DNA of 64,000 nt from Exiguobacterium aurantiacum DSM 6208 (lineage in GTDB: Bacteria; Bacillota; Bacilli; Exiguobacteriales; Exiguobacteriaceae). The notes under the pieces are model-generated. The model saw only the letters and a program-made list of their open reading frames with translations. It ran no database searches and was not told where the DNA came from. The number at the start of each line of letters is the position of its first letter. Position 1 is the stretch's first letter. Location: assembly GCF_000702585.1 (NCBI RefSeq), contig NZ_JNIQ01000001.1, positions 256,501 to 320,500 on the forward strand, given 5' to 3'. The position numbers and the translations under genes were made by a program. This document shows, piece by piece, positions 27,120 to 35,017 of this stretch.

Positions 27120-27573
27120 CGCCCATCCACCTTTCCACAGCACGCATCAACCGAGCACGGTCTGTCACGGAATCTCCGCGTGCAATCACGTTCGTCAAAT
27201 CGATTGGTTGTTCCTGTCCGTCTCGGACAAGTACAATTTTCGGGTAGTCTTTTCGTTTGTATCCTTCGATGAGGACGATATCGACGTGTGCTTCATACCA
27301 ATTTAACAGCAGTTCAAACGTGTCGACGGCTTGCCATTCGATGAACGTCCCGTCTTCACCGATCACGCTCGATAATACAGCACCAGCCAACGCGTGGCGA
27401 TGCGAGTCAGACATGGGTAAGTCAAGCGCCCCGCCGTGACCGTGATGCTTGATCACCCCGACGCGTCGACCAGCCGACGACAACTGCTTCGTCAACTCGG
27501 AGACGAACGATGTCTTGCCGCTATTTTGATAGCCGACCACTTGTAAAATCAAAGCTGATCGATGATGTGACAT
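27097..27573 (-). CDS. mobB: Molybdopterin-guanine dinucleotide biosynthesis protein B (MobB)
   Basis: A 158-residue GTPase starting at MSHHRSALILQVVGYQNSGK; the open frame runs 94 codons further upstream but only inside moeA. Walker A is GYQNSGKTS, and the family motifs KHHGHGG and VLIEGYKRKDYPKI are present. It assists MobA in adding GMP to the cofactor and overlaps moeA by 25 bases and moaE by 23. Confidence 0.92.
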   Translation of the reverse strand: MSHHRSALILQVVGYQNSGKTSFVSELTKQLSSAGRRVGVIKHHGHGGALDLPMSDSHRHALAGAVLSSVIGEDGTFIEWQAVDTFELLLNWYEAHVDIVLIEGYKRKDYPKIVLVRDGQEQPIDLTNVIARGDSVTDRARLMRAVERWMGDEMVRSK

Positions 27574-28784
27574 CGCACCATATCTCCTTTTTGAAACCCT
27601 CTCGTCCCGCCTGGCAGATGAATCAACGCATTGCACGTCGCAAGCGAGGAGACGATGCCCGATTTGTCTTTGCCACTCGGATGAACGACCGCCAATCCGG
27701 CCGCTTCGATCGTGACATGACCGCGCACGAACCGGTCGAACGGATTCGGTTTCGGGAAATCGATACCGAGCTGCGCCTCGATAGTCGGGCGCTCCGTTTG
27801 CCCGAACAACGTCTTCATATACGTGCCGACGAACAGCTCCGTGCCGACGAAGCACGCCGACGGATTGCCGGACAAACCGAATAACAGCCGGTCGTTTACG
27901 CGCGCGACAGTCGTGACGGATCCGGGCCGCATCCCGACTTTATTGAACAGTACCGTCGCCCCGAGCGCATGATACACGTCGGGCAAATAATCGAAATCTC
28001 CGACCGACACCCCGCCCGTCGTGACAATGGCGTCACTCGTTTGAAGTGCCTCGTCAATCGCACGTTTCGTCGAGGTGAACGTATCCGGTAAGATGCCGCC
28101 GTACGTCGCCGTGCCACCGAGCGCTTCGATTTGGGCGAGAATCATATATGCGTTCGAATTGTAAATCCGGCCCTCATCTTTCTTCAGTCCCGGTTCGACG
28201 AGCTCGTCGCCGGTCGCAAACACGGTGATGTGCGGTTTCCCGTACACGTCGACCCGCTCGTAGCCGAACGTCGCGAGCAAGGCGATGACGCCTGGGTTGA
28301 TTCGGGTGCCGCGATTGACGAGATTCGTTCCTGCCGCCACATCTTCGCCGCGATAGGAGATGTTCGCATCACGGGCAGGCCGCTTGAACGTCACGACTCG
28401 TTCGTCCGCTTGAACGAGCTCGAGCATGACGACCGCATCGGCCCCGGCTGGAATCTTGGCCCCGGTCATGATCCGAATGGCCTGACCGTCACGTAACGGC
28501 GCCCCGACATGCCCGGCGCCTTGCACGTATTGAATGGGTAATGTCACCGGTTCATCGCGGCTCGCAATTTGTAGGTCTGCGGACCGGACCGCAAAGCCGT
28601 CATACGGCGACTTGTCGAACGCGGGAACGTCATGTGTCGCGACGAGGTCCATCGCCAACGTTCGCCCGTTCGACCGATGCAACGGTACCGTTTCCGTCTC
28701 GGCTCGCCTTGTCGCTTCTCGGACGAGTGAGATCGCCTCGTCAACGGCAAGCGGTTTGCGAAATAGCGTCGACACCTTTTCCAT
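27549..28784 (-). CDS. moeA: Molybdopterin molybdenumtransferase (MoeA)
   Basis: The 411-residue protein inserts molybdate into molybdopterin-AMP. It has the MoeA opening VDEAISLVREATRRA, then DVPAFDKSPYDGFAVR, IMTGAKIPAGADAVV, GRIYNSNAYMI, and VTTGGVSVGDFDYL (the MogA/MoaB-like core) followed by LSGNPSACFVG. Length matches the family. Start and stop overlap its neighbours, fitting one transcript. Confidence 0.95.
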   Translation of the reverse strand: MEKVSTLFRKPLAVDEAISLVREATRRAETETVPLHRSNGRTLAMDLVATHDVPAFDKSPYDGFAVRSADLQIASRDEPVTLPIQYVQGAGHVGAPLRDGQAIRIMTGAKIPAGADAVVMLELVQADERVVTFKRPARDANISYRGEDVAAGTNLVNRGTRINPGVIALLATFGYERVDVYGKPHITVFATGDELVEPGLKKDEGRIYNSNAYMILAQIEALGGTATYGGILPDTFTSTKRAIDEALQTSDAIVTTGGVSVGDFDYLPDVYHALGATVLFNKVGMRPGSVTTVARVNDRLLFGLSGNPSACFVGTELFVGTYMKTLFGQTERPTIEAQLGIDFPKPNPFDRFVRGHVTIEAAGLAVVHPSGKDKSGIVSSLATCNALIHLPGGTRGFQKGDMVRCHIIDQL

Positions 28785-29332
28785 TACTCCACTTCCTTCC
28801 CTAGCAGTGCTTCAAAATCATGTTGCGTATTCACATTTTTAAACCAATCCCGCTCTTCAAACGAGACGATTGTTGCCTCGGTCACATGAGGCATGACCGC
28901 CCGTTGTCCGCGACGTAGCGCGACTTCAAACTGCGCCAACATCGAGCGGGGATACAACGCGATGAGCGGATGGATCCGCTCGTCTGCGTAAGCGACAACC
29001 GGCCGATCCCCTCGTTCCGTCGCCAGGCGCTCATAAACGCACGGCGGCACCAGTGGCGTGTCACACGCACAGACGGCATACCAATCACTCGAAACGTGCC
29101 GCATGACGGTGACGATGCCTGCGAGCGGTCCCATACCGCGCCATTCGTGGTCGTCTTCCAGTTGATGCGGGGCCGTCGTCTGTCCGGCTGGTACGACGCT
29201 CCACTGAGCCGTCGTCGTCGTCGCCATTGTTTGCCGTGCCCGTTCTTCAAACGAGACACCCTGGTAGCGAACTTGCCATTTAGGGGACCCGAAGCGGCGC
29301 GATTTGCCGCCTGCCAAGACGATGCCAATCAT
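28784..29332 (-). CDS. mobA: Molybdenum cofactor guanylyltransferase (MobA)
   Basis: The 182-residue nucleotidyltransferase begins MIGIVLAGGKSRRFGSPKWQ, the GTP-binding signature of MobA. It also has GMGPLAGIVTVM and VCACDTPLVPP. It makes the bis-MGD form used by nitrate reductases of the DMSO-reductase family, which fits the catalytic subunit encoded 6 kb away. ATGA overlap with moaB and one-base overlap with moeA. Confidence 0.93.
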   Translation of the reverse strand: MIGIVLAGGKSRRFGSPKWQVRYQGVSFEERARQTMATTTTAQWSVVPAGQTTAPHQLEDDHEWRGMGPLAGIVTVMRHVSSDWYAVCACDTPLVPPCVYERLATERGDRPVVAYADERIHPLIALYPRSMLAQFEVALRRGQRAVMPHVTEATIVSFEERDWFKNVNTQHDFEALLGKEVE

Positions 29333-29832
29333 CGCGTCGCTTCCCAGACGATGTGTGAGAGTTCTGGGAGAATCAAACGGGTCATCGCCAAATCGACAGC
29401 GCCTCGCGATCCTGGCATTGAGAAGATGATCGTGTCCCCGATGCGTCCGGCGAGAGCCCGTGACAGCATCGCCGCCGGACCGATATCTTCCGTAAAGCTG
29501 ACGTGACGGAACAGTTCGCCGAAGCCGACCATCTCTCGGTCGAGCAGCGGTCGAATCGTCTCGATCGTGACGTCCCGTTTCGTGATTCCTGTCCCTCCGG
29601 TCGTCAAGATGACATCCATCTTCTCATCGACCATTCGTCTGACAGCCGCCTCGATTTCAAGCGGATCATCTTTCGTGATCTCGCGGTACGTGACCGTATG
29701 TGCCTCTTCTTTCAACAACGTGCAAATATGTTCACCTGACACGTCCGTATCGAGCGTGCGCGTGTCCGAAATCGTTAAAATCGCGGCCCGGACACGCTTC
29801 GTGTTTTCATGTGTGTGATTGTGTGCTTGCAT
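29329..29832 (-). CDS. moaB: Molybdenum cofactor biosynthesis protein B (MoaB/MogA family)
   Basis: A 167-residue protein. The ATG at 29832 lies 9 bases after GGAGG; a GTG three codons earlier is within that spacer. It has the adenylyltransferase core VILTTGGTGITKRDVTIE and the C-terminal FSMPGSRGAVDLAM. It activates molybdopterin before metal insertion. It is placed between moaA and mobA. Confidence 0.92.
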   Translation of the reverse strand: MQAHNHTHENTKRVRAAILTISDTRTLDTDVSGEHICTLLKEEAHTVTYREITKDDPLEIEAAVRRMVDEKMDVILTTGGTGITKRDVTIETIRPLLDREMVGFGELFRHVSFTEDIGPAAMLSRALAGRIGDTIIFSMPGSRGAVDLAMTRLILPELSHIVWEATR

Positions 29833-29837
29833 GACCT

Positions 29838-30845
29838 TCACCCTCCGATATAACTCATTTCAATCCGCTTTCGTATCCGGTTGCCACTGCGCGACCGTTC
29901 TTCTGAATAGCGGTCGTCACGTACTTCCCATACCATTTTCAACGTCATCGCGATCAGGTCATCGCTCGCCCCGCTACGTAACAGTTCGCGAATGTCGGTT
30001 CCGTCTTCCACGAATAGACACGTGTACCATTTACCATCACTCGATAGACGGCCTCGCGTACATGTCCCACAAAACGGTTGACTGACCGAGGAGATGAAAC
30101 CGACTTCCGCTCCATCGTCATAACGATAGCGTTTCGCGACTTCTCCGAGCGCCTCGGGAGCAAGAGGCTCGAGCAAGCCGTTTCGTTGGCGTAACACGTC
30201 TAAAATCGATTCAGACGATACGACATGTTCGACGTTCCACTCATTCGCTGTACCGACGTCCATGAACTCGATATAACGGAGCGTGATGTTCCGTTCTTTG
30301 AAATAGGCGGCCATCGGGGCGACTTCATGGTCGTTCCATCCTTTTCGGACGACCATGTTCACTTTCACTTCGATCCCTTGTCGTTTCGCCTCATCGATGC
30401 CTCGTAACACCATCTCCGGTGACGTCCCCCGCCCGTTCATCATCCCGAACGTCTCGGCTGATAAAGCGTCTAGGCTGACGTTGACCCGGTCAAGCCCGGC
30501 TTGCTTCAGCGCCTTCGCCGTCCGTTCTAGATAGACGCCGTTCGTCGTCAAACCGATCGTCTCAATCGTTGTGACGTTACGTAAACGACGGATCAAGTCA
30601 TCAAGGTTGGGGCGTAACAACGGCTCTCCCCCCGTCAATCGGACTTTCTTTACACCATGCGGCGCAACGATCCGAACGAACCTCTCGATCTCATCAAACG
30701 ATAGCAGTTCGTCGCGCTTCAAAAACTGGTGGTGACGAAACGCCTCTTCTGGCATGCAGTACCGGCAGCGAAAGTTGCATTTATCAATGACTGAGATACG
30801 TAAATCTTCTAGCGGCCGTCTTCGACGATCGGTCCATGGTGTCAT
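29838..30845 (-). CDS. moaA: GTP 3',8-cyclase (MoaA), radical SAM
   Basis: The 335-residue enzyme has the radical-SAM cluster C23-x3-C27-x2-C30 (CNFRCRYC). A second C-terminal cluster follows (PFCGTCTRGR with a third cysteine 13 residues on). It ends in the conserved Gly-Gly tail (YIGG) needed for activity. It converts GTP to 3',8-cH2GTP, the first committed step of the pathway. It lies 57 bases after narK with no terminator between them, so narK and the cofactor genes are likely co-transcribed. Confidence 0.95.
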   Translation of the reverse strand: MTPWTDRRRRPLEDLRISVIDKCNFRCRYCMPEEAFRHHQFLKRDELLSFDEIERFVRIVAPHGVKKVRLTGGEPLLRPNLDDLIRRLRNVTTIETIGLTTNGVYLERTAKALKQAGLDRVNVSLDALSAETFGMMNGRGTSPEMVLRGIDEAKRQGIEVKVNMVVRKGWNDHEVAPMAAYFKERNITLRYIEFMDVGTANEWNVEHVVSSESILDVLRQRNGLLEPLAPEALGEVAKRYRYDDGAEVGFISSVSQPFCGTCTRGRLSSDGKWYTCLFVEDGTDIRELLRSGASDDLIAMTLKMVWEVRDDRYSEERSRSGNRIRKRIEMSYIGG

Positions 30846-30902
30846 GCTCTTTCATCCTTTCTTATCACGTCCGAAGGGACTGTCAAAGCCCCTCCGTCGT
30901 CG

Positions 30903-32222
30903 TCAGCGAATTGGTTTTTCAGCACCGCTTCGCAAGTAGTAGTAAATCGTGATCGCAATTGAGATCGCATAGAGCCCTAGCATGACGAACAATGCGCCGT
31001 TGAATGAGCCGACGAGGTCAAGCGACCAACCGAACATCTTCGGAATGAAGAAGGCGCCGTATGCCGCGAAGGCTGCCGAGAAACCGACGACGGCCGGCGT
31101 TTTCGTGGCTACGAACACGTGCGGTATCATCGCGAACGTCGCCCCCGAATTAAGACCGGTTGCGATGAACAAGATGACGAATGAAACGAAGAACATCGTT
31201 AAATTGTCGTTCGTGATTGCCATGATGACTGACACTGTGCCGAGCGCCATGATGCCAAAGACGATCAGTGTCACTTTCGCGGCACCGACTTTGTCACTGA
31301 TCCATCCGCCGAAAGGTCGAGATGAAGCGCCCAAGAAGGCCCCGAGAAACGCGAGTGCCATCAAATCAGATTCCGGGAACTTCAATTTTAAGATCATCGG
31401 AAACGCCGCGGCATAGCCGATAAACGATCCGAACGCCGCCGTGTAAAGTAGCGTTTGGATCCAGAAGTGTTTTTCTTTGAATACACTTGCTTGTTCTCGA
31501 ATCGATTGGCGTGCCGTCGGGAGGTTATCCATGAACAAATAGGCGCAAACGGTCAACACGATGGTCGGAACGACCCAGAGAAGCGCTGCGTTTTGAAGCC
31601 AAATTTGCTCGCCTGTATCAGTCACGAGGGCACTTCCACCGATGACACCAAAAATCCCCGTCGTGATCACCAATGGTGTAATCAGTTGAACGAGCGAGAC
31701 ACCTAAGTTCCCGACTCCACCGTTAATACCGAGCGCCGTCCCTTTTTTCGCTTTCGGATAGAAGGCGCCGATGTTCGCGTTTGAAGACGAGAAGTTCCCG
31801 CCCCCGAGTCCGCAAAGTGCAGCTAGAACCATGAATACCCAATACGGTGTGTTCACGTTTTGAACAGCGTAAGCGATACCGAGAAGCGGCAACAATAAAA
31901 TCGATGTCGAGAAGATCGTCCAGTTCCGCCCGCCGAATATACTGTTCGCGAACGTGTAGAAAAAGCGCAACGACGCCCCGACGAGCCCTGGGAGTGCAGC
32001 CAAGGTGAACAACTGCCCTTGCGTAAAACTAAATCCGATTGAATTCAATTGTACGGCGGCCACTGACCACATCTGCCAGACAATGAACGCGAGCGTTAAC
32101 GCCGGGACGGAGACGAGTAGGTTACGACTGGCGACTCGTTTGCCTGTCCCTTCCCAAAACTGGGTATCTTCCGGCTTCCACTCGGTCAGGCCGTTTGTTG
32201 TTTTTTGTAGTTGTTGCATCAT
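30903..32222 (-). CDS. narK: NarK-type nitrate/nitrite transporter (MFS)
   Basis: A 12-segment MFS protein of about 440 residues. The nitrate signature is seen twice: GLGGGNFSSSNANIGAFYPK, then GTALGINGGVGNLGVS, with a second GLNSGATFAMIPHVF in the C-terminal half. The open frame reaches 32297, but the start is placed at 32222 (or 32219) because AGGAGG lies 5 (or 8) bases before it. An FNR-like box upstream fits anaerobic induction. It takes up nitrate or exchanges it for nitrite for the reductase encoded upstream. Confidence 0.93.
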   Translation of the reverse strand: MMQQLQKTTNGLTEWKPEDTQFWEGTGKRVASRNLLVSVPALTLAFIVWQMWSVAAVQLNSIGFSFTQGQLFTLAALPGLVGASLRFFYTFANSIFGGRNWTIFSTSILLLPLLGIAYAVQNVNTPYWVFMVLAALCGLGGGNFSSSNANIGAFYPKAKKGTALGINGGVGNLGVSLVQLITPLVITTGIFGVIGGSALVTDTGEQIWLQNAALLWVVPTIVLTVCAYLFMDNLPTARQSIREQASVFKEKHFWIQTLLYTAAFGSFIGYAAAFPMILKLKFPESDLMALAFLGAFLGASSRPFGGWISDKVGAAKVTLIVFGIMALGTVSVIMAITNDNLTMFFVSFVILFIATGLNSGATFAMIPHVFVATKTPAVVGFSAAFAAYGAFFIPKMFGWSLDLVGSFNGALFVMLGLYAISIAITIYYYLRSGAEKPIR

Positions 32223-32255
32223 CAGTTCCTCCTCTAATCGGGTCAATTCGTACCA

Positions 32256-32305
32256 TACACTCATCCTATCGAGCCACCTCCTAAAAAAGTGTGTCATCTT
32301 TCACA
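32256..32305 (-). promoter_or_regulatory. FNR-type class II promoter of narK
   Basis: TGTGT-CATCTT-TCACA at 32290-32305 matches TGTGA-N6-TCACA at 9 of 10 positions. TAGGAT (RC of 32263-32268) lies exactly where a -10 element is needed if the box centre is at -41.5; predicted start near 32256. Confidence 0.65.
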
Positions 32306-32376
32306 CTTATTTCGCATCTTTCTTAATTTCACGAGCTTGTCATGATTCTGTGACAAAATAAGTTTTCTTTTCGTTC

Positions 32377-32392
32377 TGTGACATTGAACACA
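32377..32392. promoter_or_regulatory. Second FNR-like box, upstream of the unknown gene at 32442
   Basis: TGTGA-CATTGA-ACACA matches the FNR/CRP palindrome at 9 of 10 positions. On the plus strand TATCGT at 32414-32419 is at the -10 spacing for a -41.5 centre. It could serve the rightward unknown gene, or narK as a distal site. Confidence 0.5.
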
Positions 32393-32395
32393 GAA

Positions 32396-32438
32396 AATCC
32401 CTCCTCTGTTCCTTATCGTAAGGAATAGAGGAGGGATT
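32396..32438 (+). promoter_or_regulatory. Long hairpin that hides the ribosome site of the 32442 gene
   Basis: Arms 32396-32415 and 32419-32438 pair over 20 bp with a single G-U pair and a 3-base loop. The right arm contains GAGGAGGG, the ribosome site for the TTG start at 32442. A transcript beginning upstream of the hairpin should be poorly translated, one beginning near 32426 should not. On the minus strand it is followed by UUUU and might also stop read-through from fnr. Confidence 0.6.
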
Positions 32439-32441
32439 GAT

Positions 32442-32954
32442 TTGTCGCATCTTATTCGAATTCACTGCATGCCTGAAGCCCGCATGGCTTTGCAACCTTA
32501 TTTTTTCAGTCAAGACGGAGTCCAAGTGTTCCGTGTCTTCGGTGTCTCGATTGCCGAGGCCGCGTTCACGGAGACGGGGCTCGATATCACGTTCCCGCTT
32601 GAAAGTCCGCTAGAAGAACTAGAAGCACTGTACAACTTGCTCACTCGGATTGACACCCATCATGACGTGACAATCGATGACACACAGGCCGTCATCGGTT
32701 ATTTAGGAGACGGGACGACGGTCACCGTCTATCGTCACTTCAAACGATGGCTGGACTTCTTATCCGCTGCGCGCGTCCGCTCGATGGAAGGTGTCGTCGT
32801 CGAGGTCCGCGCCAACGGGATCAAGCTGGCCGAAGGAGTCCTTCGGTCTTACGAATTGGTGGAAGATGGCGAGTTTTATGTATCGGCCTGTACGATCGAG
32901 GCCGATGGGTTAGAACATTTTGAAGGTGAGTTATCGCTTGCGGCCGTCATGTGA
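32442..32954 (+). CDS. Hypothetical protein in the nitrate island, 170 residues
   Basis: Translation starts at TTG, 6 bases after GAGGAGG. The soluble, acidic protein has no signal peptide, no membrane segment and only two cysteines (C9 and one in YVSACTIEA). Readable features are SPLEELEALYNLLTRI and a beta-rich C-terminal half with VVVEVRANGIKLAEGVL. I do not recognise a family. It is divergent from narK, preceded by an FNR-like box, and converges with fnr with no bases between the stops (TGATCA). The context suggests a role in, or control by, anaerobic nitrate metabolism. Confidence 0.7.
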   Translation: MSHLIRIHCMPEARMALQPYFFSQDGVQVFRVFGVSIAEAAFTETGLDITFPLESPLEELEALYNLLTRIDTHHDVTIDDTQAVIGYLGDGTTVTVYRHFKRWLDFLSAARVRSMEGVVVEVRANGIKLAEGVLRSYELVEDGEFYVSACTIEADGLEHFEGELSLAAVM

Positions 32955-33647
32955 TCAATCGATAACACAGACCGAAATCGGACAATCTTCACAATGATTA
33001 AGCTGCTTCAACTTTTCTAAATCATGAATAATGATTTGACGGGACGGGAGCGAAATGATCCCTTCTTGGGCGAGCTCGTTCAACATGCGGTTCACGCGTT
33101 CACGCGACGTACCGCAATAGTTGGCGAGCTCTTGGTTTTTCAGTTTCAAGTCGATGAGGATACCCTCTTCGACTTCCACCCCATAGCTGTTCGCCATGCG
33201 AATCAGTGTCGAATAGAGCGCACCTTTCTTCCCGTTCAACACGAGGTCCCGGAATTTCGTGTGCTGTTTTCGCATATGCTCGTTGATCATCACCATGAAC
33301 TCACGTACAAATTCAGGGTTCGATGACAAAATCATATTTTCAATCCGTTCGATTTTAACGGCATAAATTTCACTATCTTCTAACGCTTTCGCATTGAATA
33401 AATATTTTGGTTCAATCGCGAACAACGTCAACTCTCCGCAACAAGCCTCCGCACTTAAACAGCGTAACGTCAACTCTTTGCCGTTCTCCGTCAATTTAGA
33501 GATTTGAATGAGTCCCGTCTTCACAATATAAAATTCGCTCGCATCTTCTTGTTCCCGGAACAAGAAACCGCCTTTTGGGATATGGATGATCCGATGAGCC
33601 AGTTTTTTCGTTTCATCGAGTACCATCGTTTTGCTAGAGTGAGCCAT
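32955..33647 (-). CDS. fnr: Crp/Fnr-family regulator, Bacillus-type Fnr
   Basis: The 230-residue protein has a cyclic-nucleotide-type beta-roll N-terminal half and a Crp-type helix-turn-helix (NYCGTSRERVNRMLNELAQE). The C-terminus carries C219-x2-C222-x4-C227, the spacing that binds the oxygen-sensing 4Fe-4S cluster in Bacillus Fnr (enteric FNR has its cysteines at the N-terminus). The ATG at 33647 lies 9 bases after AGGAAGG; in-frame TTG and GTG codons just upstream are closer to that site. It most likely binds the TGTGA-N6-TCACA boxes found around it and activates narK, the reductase operon and ric without oxygen. Confidence 0.9.
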   Translation of the reverse strand: MAHSSKTMVLDETKKLAHRIIHIPKGGFLFREQEDASEFYIVKTGLIQISKLTENGKELTLRCLSAEACCGELTLFAIEPKYLFNAKALEDSEIYAVKIERIENMILSSNPEFVREFMVMINEHMRKQHTKFRDLVLNGKKGALYSTLIRMANSYGVEVEEGILIDLKLKNQELANYCGTSRERVNRMLNELAQEGIISLPSRQIIIHDLEKLKQLNHCEDCPISVCVID

Positions 33648-33699
33648 TTCCACCAACCTTCCTAAAAATCCGCACCAATTTGCAGCTTGCCTCTATTCT

Positions 33700-33751
33700 A
33701 AACACAAACCCCTTTGAAACGCAATCAACATTTGGAAGCGTTTCAAAGGGG
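33700..33751 (-). terminator. Terminator of the nitrate reductase operon
   Basis: 14-bp perfect stem (33709-33722 with 33738-33751) followed on the minus strand by a T-rich tract. It sits between the last reductase gene and fnr. Confidence 0.75.
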
Positions 33752-33754
33752 CGA

Positions 33755-33958
33755 CTATTCTTTCACCTTATATTCAATTTTCTTCCAATATCGATATACT
33801 AATGCGATCAATCCGACGTTCACAATCGCAATTCCCATGTAAAGCCGCATCGAAGCATGATCGTATACCATGTAGCTTTCAATCGTATATTGCAATAAGA
33901 TCATATTCGTCGCCAATAAGATTACGAGACCGAGCAAACTCCACACCTTACGCCCCAT
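33755..33958 (-). CDS. Small membrane protein at the end of the reductase operon
   Basis: A 67-residue protein starting at MGRKVWSLLGLVILLATNM, with two hydrophobic segments (about 5-22 and 35-54) and a basic C-terminus KKIEYKVKE. The start overlaps the Rieske gene end by 11 bases, so it is coupled. The frame is open much further upstream but that part is antisense-like filler within the Rieske gene. Its place suggests an assembly or anchor subunit of the reductase. No family recognised. Confidence 0.7.
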   Translation of the reverse strand: MGRKVWSLLGLVILLATNMILLQYTIESYMVYDHASMRLYMGIAIVNVGLIALVYRYWKKIEYKVKE

Positions 33959-34454
33959 GATGAATCTCTCTTCCGACCGCAAAGATTTTTCCGTTCTCGA
34001 TTTCAAGCAAGATTTTAGGAAGCTCTCGTTGTGGTGGTCCGGACTGAGGCTGACCATCGACACTGAAATAGCCACGATGGCACGGACATAGCAATACGTC
34101 TTCTTCTTCGACATAGAAGACCGGACACTGTAAATGCGTACACTTATTATTGTAAGCGACGAATTCCCCATTTTTTAAGTGGACGAGCAACGAGGATTCC
34201 TTGCCCGGGTATTCGAATTCGAGCGATTTTCCCGGCTCAAGTGAAGCGACCGTCGTGATGAACTGCCGATCGGTTTTCGGCTCACTGCGAACGAACGCGG
34301 CAATATTGAACGGGACGGTCGCGAGTCCGAGCGCGATGCCCGCGCCGAACGTCGATTTGATGAACGCCCGTCGATTTAGTTTTACATCATCGGCCCGACT
34401 CAAGTTGTCGACGAGCGCGGATAAACGTTCCCGGTCTTTTGATTCGTTTGACAT
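33948..34454 (-). CDS. Rieske [2Fe-2S] protein with twin-arginine leader
   Basis: The 168-residue protein has N-R-R-A-F-I-K (R28, R29) followed by a hydrophobic stretch, typical for Tat export with a retained anchor as in bc1/b6f Rieske subunits. Cluster ligands are C105-T-H107 (KCTHLQCP) and C123-P-C-H126 (LLCPCHRGYF), then GPPQRELPKI. No bc1 genes are nearby; instead it sits between a four-cluster ferredoxin and a small membrane protein. It is therefore expected to carry electrons within the nitrate reductase complex. Confidence 0.88.
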   Translation of the reverse strand: MSNESKDRERLSALVDNLSRADDVKLNRRAFIKSTFGAGIALGLATVPFNIAAFVRSEPKTDRQFITTVASLEPGKSLEFEYPGKESSLLVHLKNGEFVAYNNKCTHLQCPVFYVEEEDVLLCPCHRGYFSVDGQPQSGPPQRELPKILLEIENGKIFAVGREIHHGA

Positions 34455-34474
34455 AAGTCATCTTCCTTTCTATC

Positions 34475-35017
34475 TCAATCGGAATAGACGCCAAAGAATT
34501 CAGGGACGTAATTCCATTTATCGTCTTGTGAAGGTTTTTTTCCTTCAATCATGTTCATTTGGACACGTTGACGCCGCAACTGCATCATCTCGTCATGGTC
34601 GATAAAACGGATCGCATCTGATGGACAAACTGACGCGCACATCGGGGCGATATCGTGCTTCGAGCGGTCATAACACATGTCACACTTGTACATCTTGTTT
34701 TTCTCAAAATCGAATTTTGGGATCCCGAACGGACAGGCGAACGTACAGTTGCGGCAGCCGATACACTTTTCTTCGGAAGCAGATAAGACGACGCCTTCCG
34801 GAGTAATTTGAATCGCGTTGGCCGGACATACTTGGGCACAGGCCGGATTTTTACACTGCATACAGATCATCGGGAACGTCTGACGGTTCTCCGAGAAATC
34901 GATATAGTCGACGTAGTTGCGCTCGAGCCCTTCGTGGTCCCCGCATTCGCGGCAAGCCGCCTGACAAGCACGACAACCGATACAACGTTCAAACTCTAAA
35001 TACATGACTTTGTTCAT
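34475..35017 (-). CDS. Four-cluster ferredoxin subunit (DmsB/NrfC-like)
   Basis: The 180-residue protein has four cysteine groups: CIGCRACQAAC (from C12), MICMQCKNPACAQVCP, CIGCRNCTFACP and CDMC with CASVCP. This is the layout of the electron-transfer subunit of DMSO reductase, NrfC and related enzymes, holding up to four [4Fe-4S] clusters. No export signal is present, so it is cytoplasmic. Its ATG overlaps the end of the catalytic subunit gene (ATGA), which argues that it is that enzyme's partner. Confidence 0.9.
   Translation of the reverse strand: MNKVMYLEFERCIGCRACQAACRECGDHEGLERNYVDYIDFSENRQTFPMICMQCKNPACAQVCPANAIQITPEGVVLSASEEKCIGCRNCTFACPFGIPKFDFEKNKMYKCDMCYDRSKHDIAPMCASVCPSDAIRFIDHDEMMQLRRQRVQMNMIEGKKPSQDDKWNYVPEFFGVYSD

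Noticed and set aside
27574-27855. A 94-residue N-terminal extension of MobB
   Set aside because: It lies wholly inside moeA and is Arg-rich mirror sequence; MobB proteins start just before the Walker A motif.
32223-32297. A 25-residue N-terminal extension of NarK
   Set aside because: The extension has no ribosome site, would overlap the FNR box and predicted promoter, and the AGGAGG site points to 32222 or 32219.
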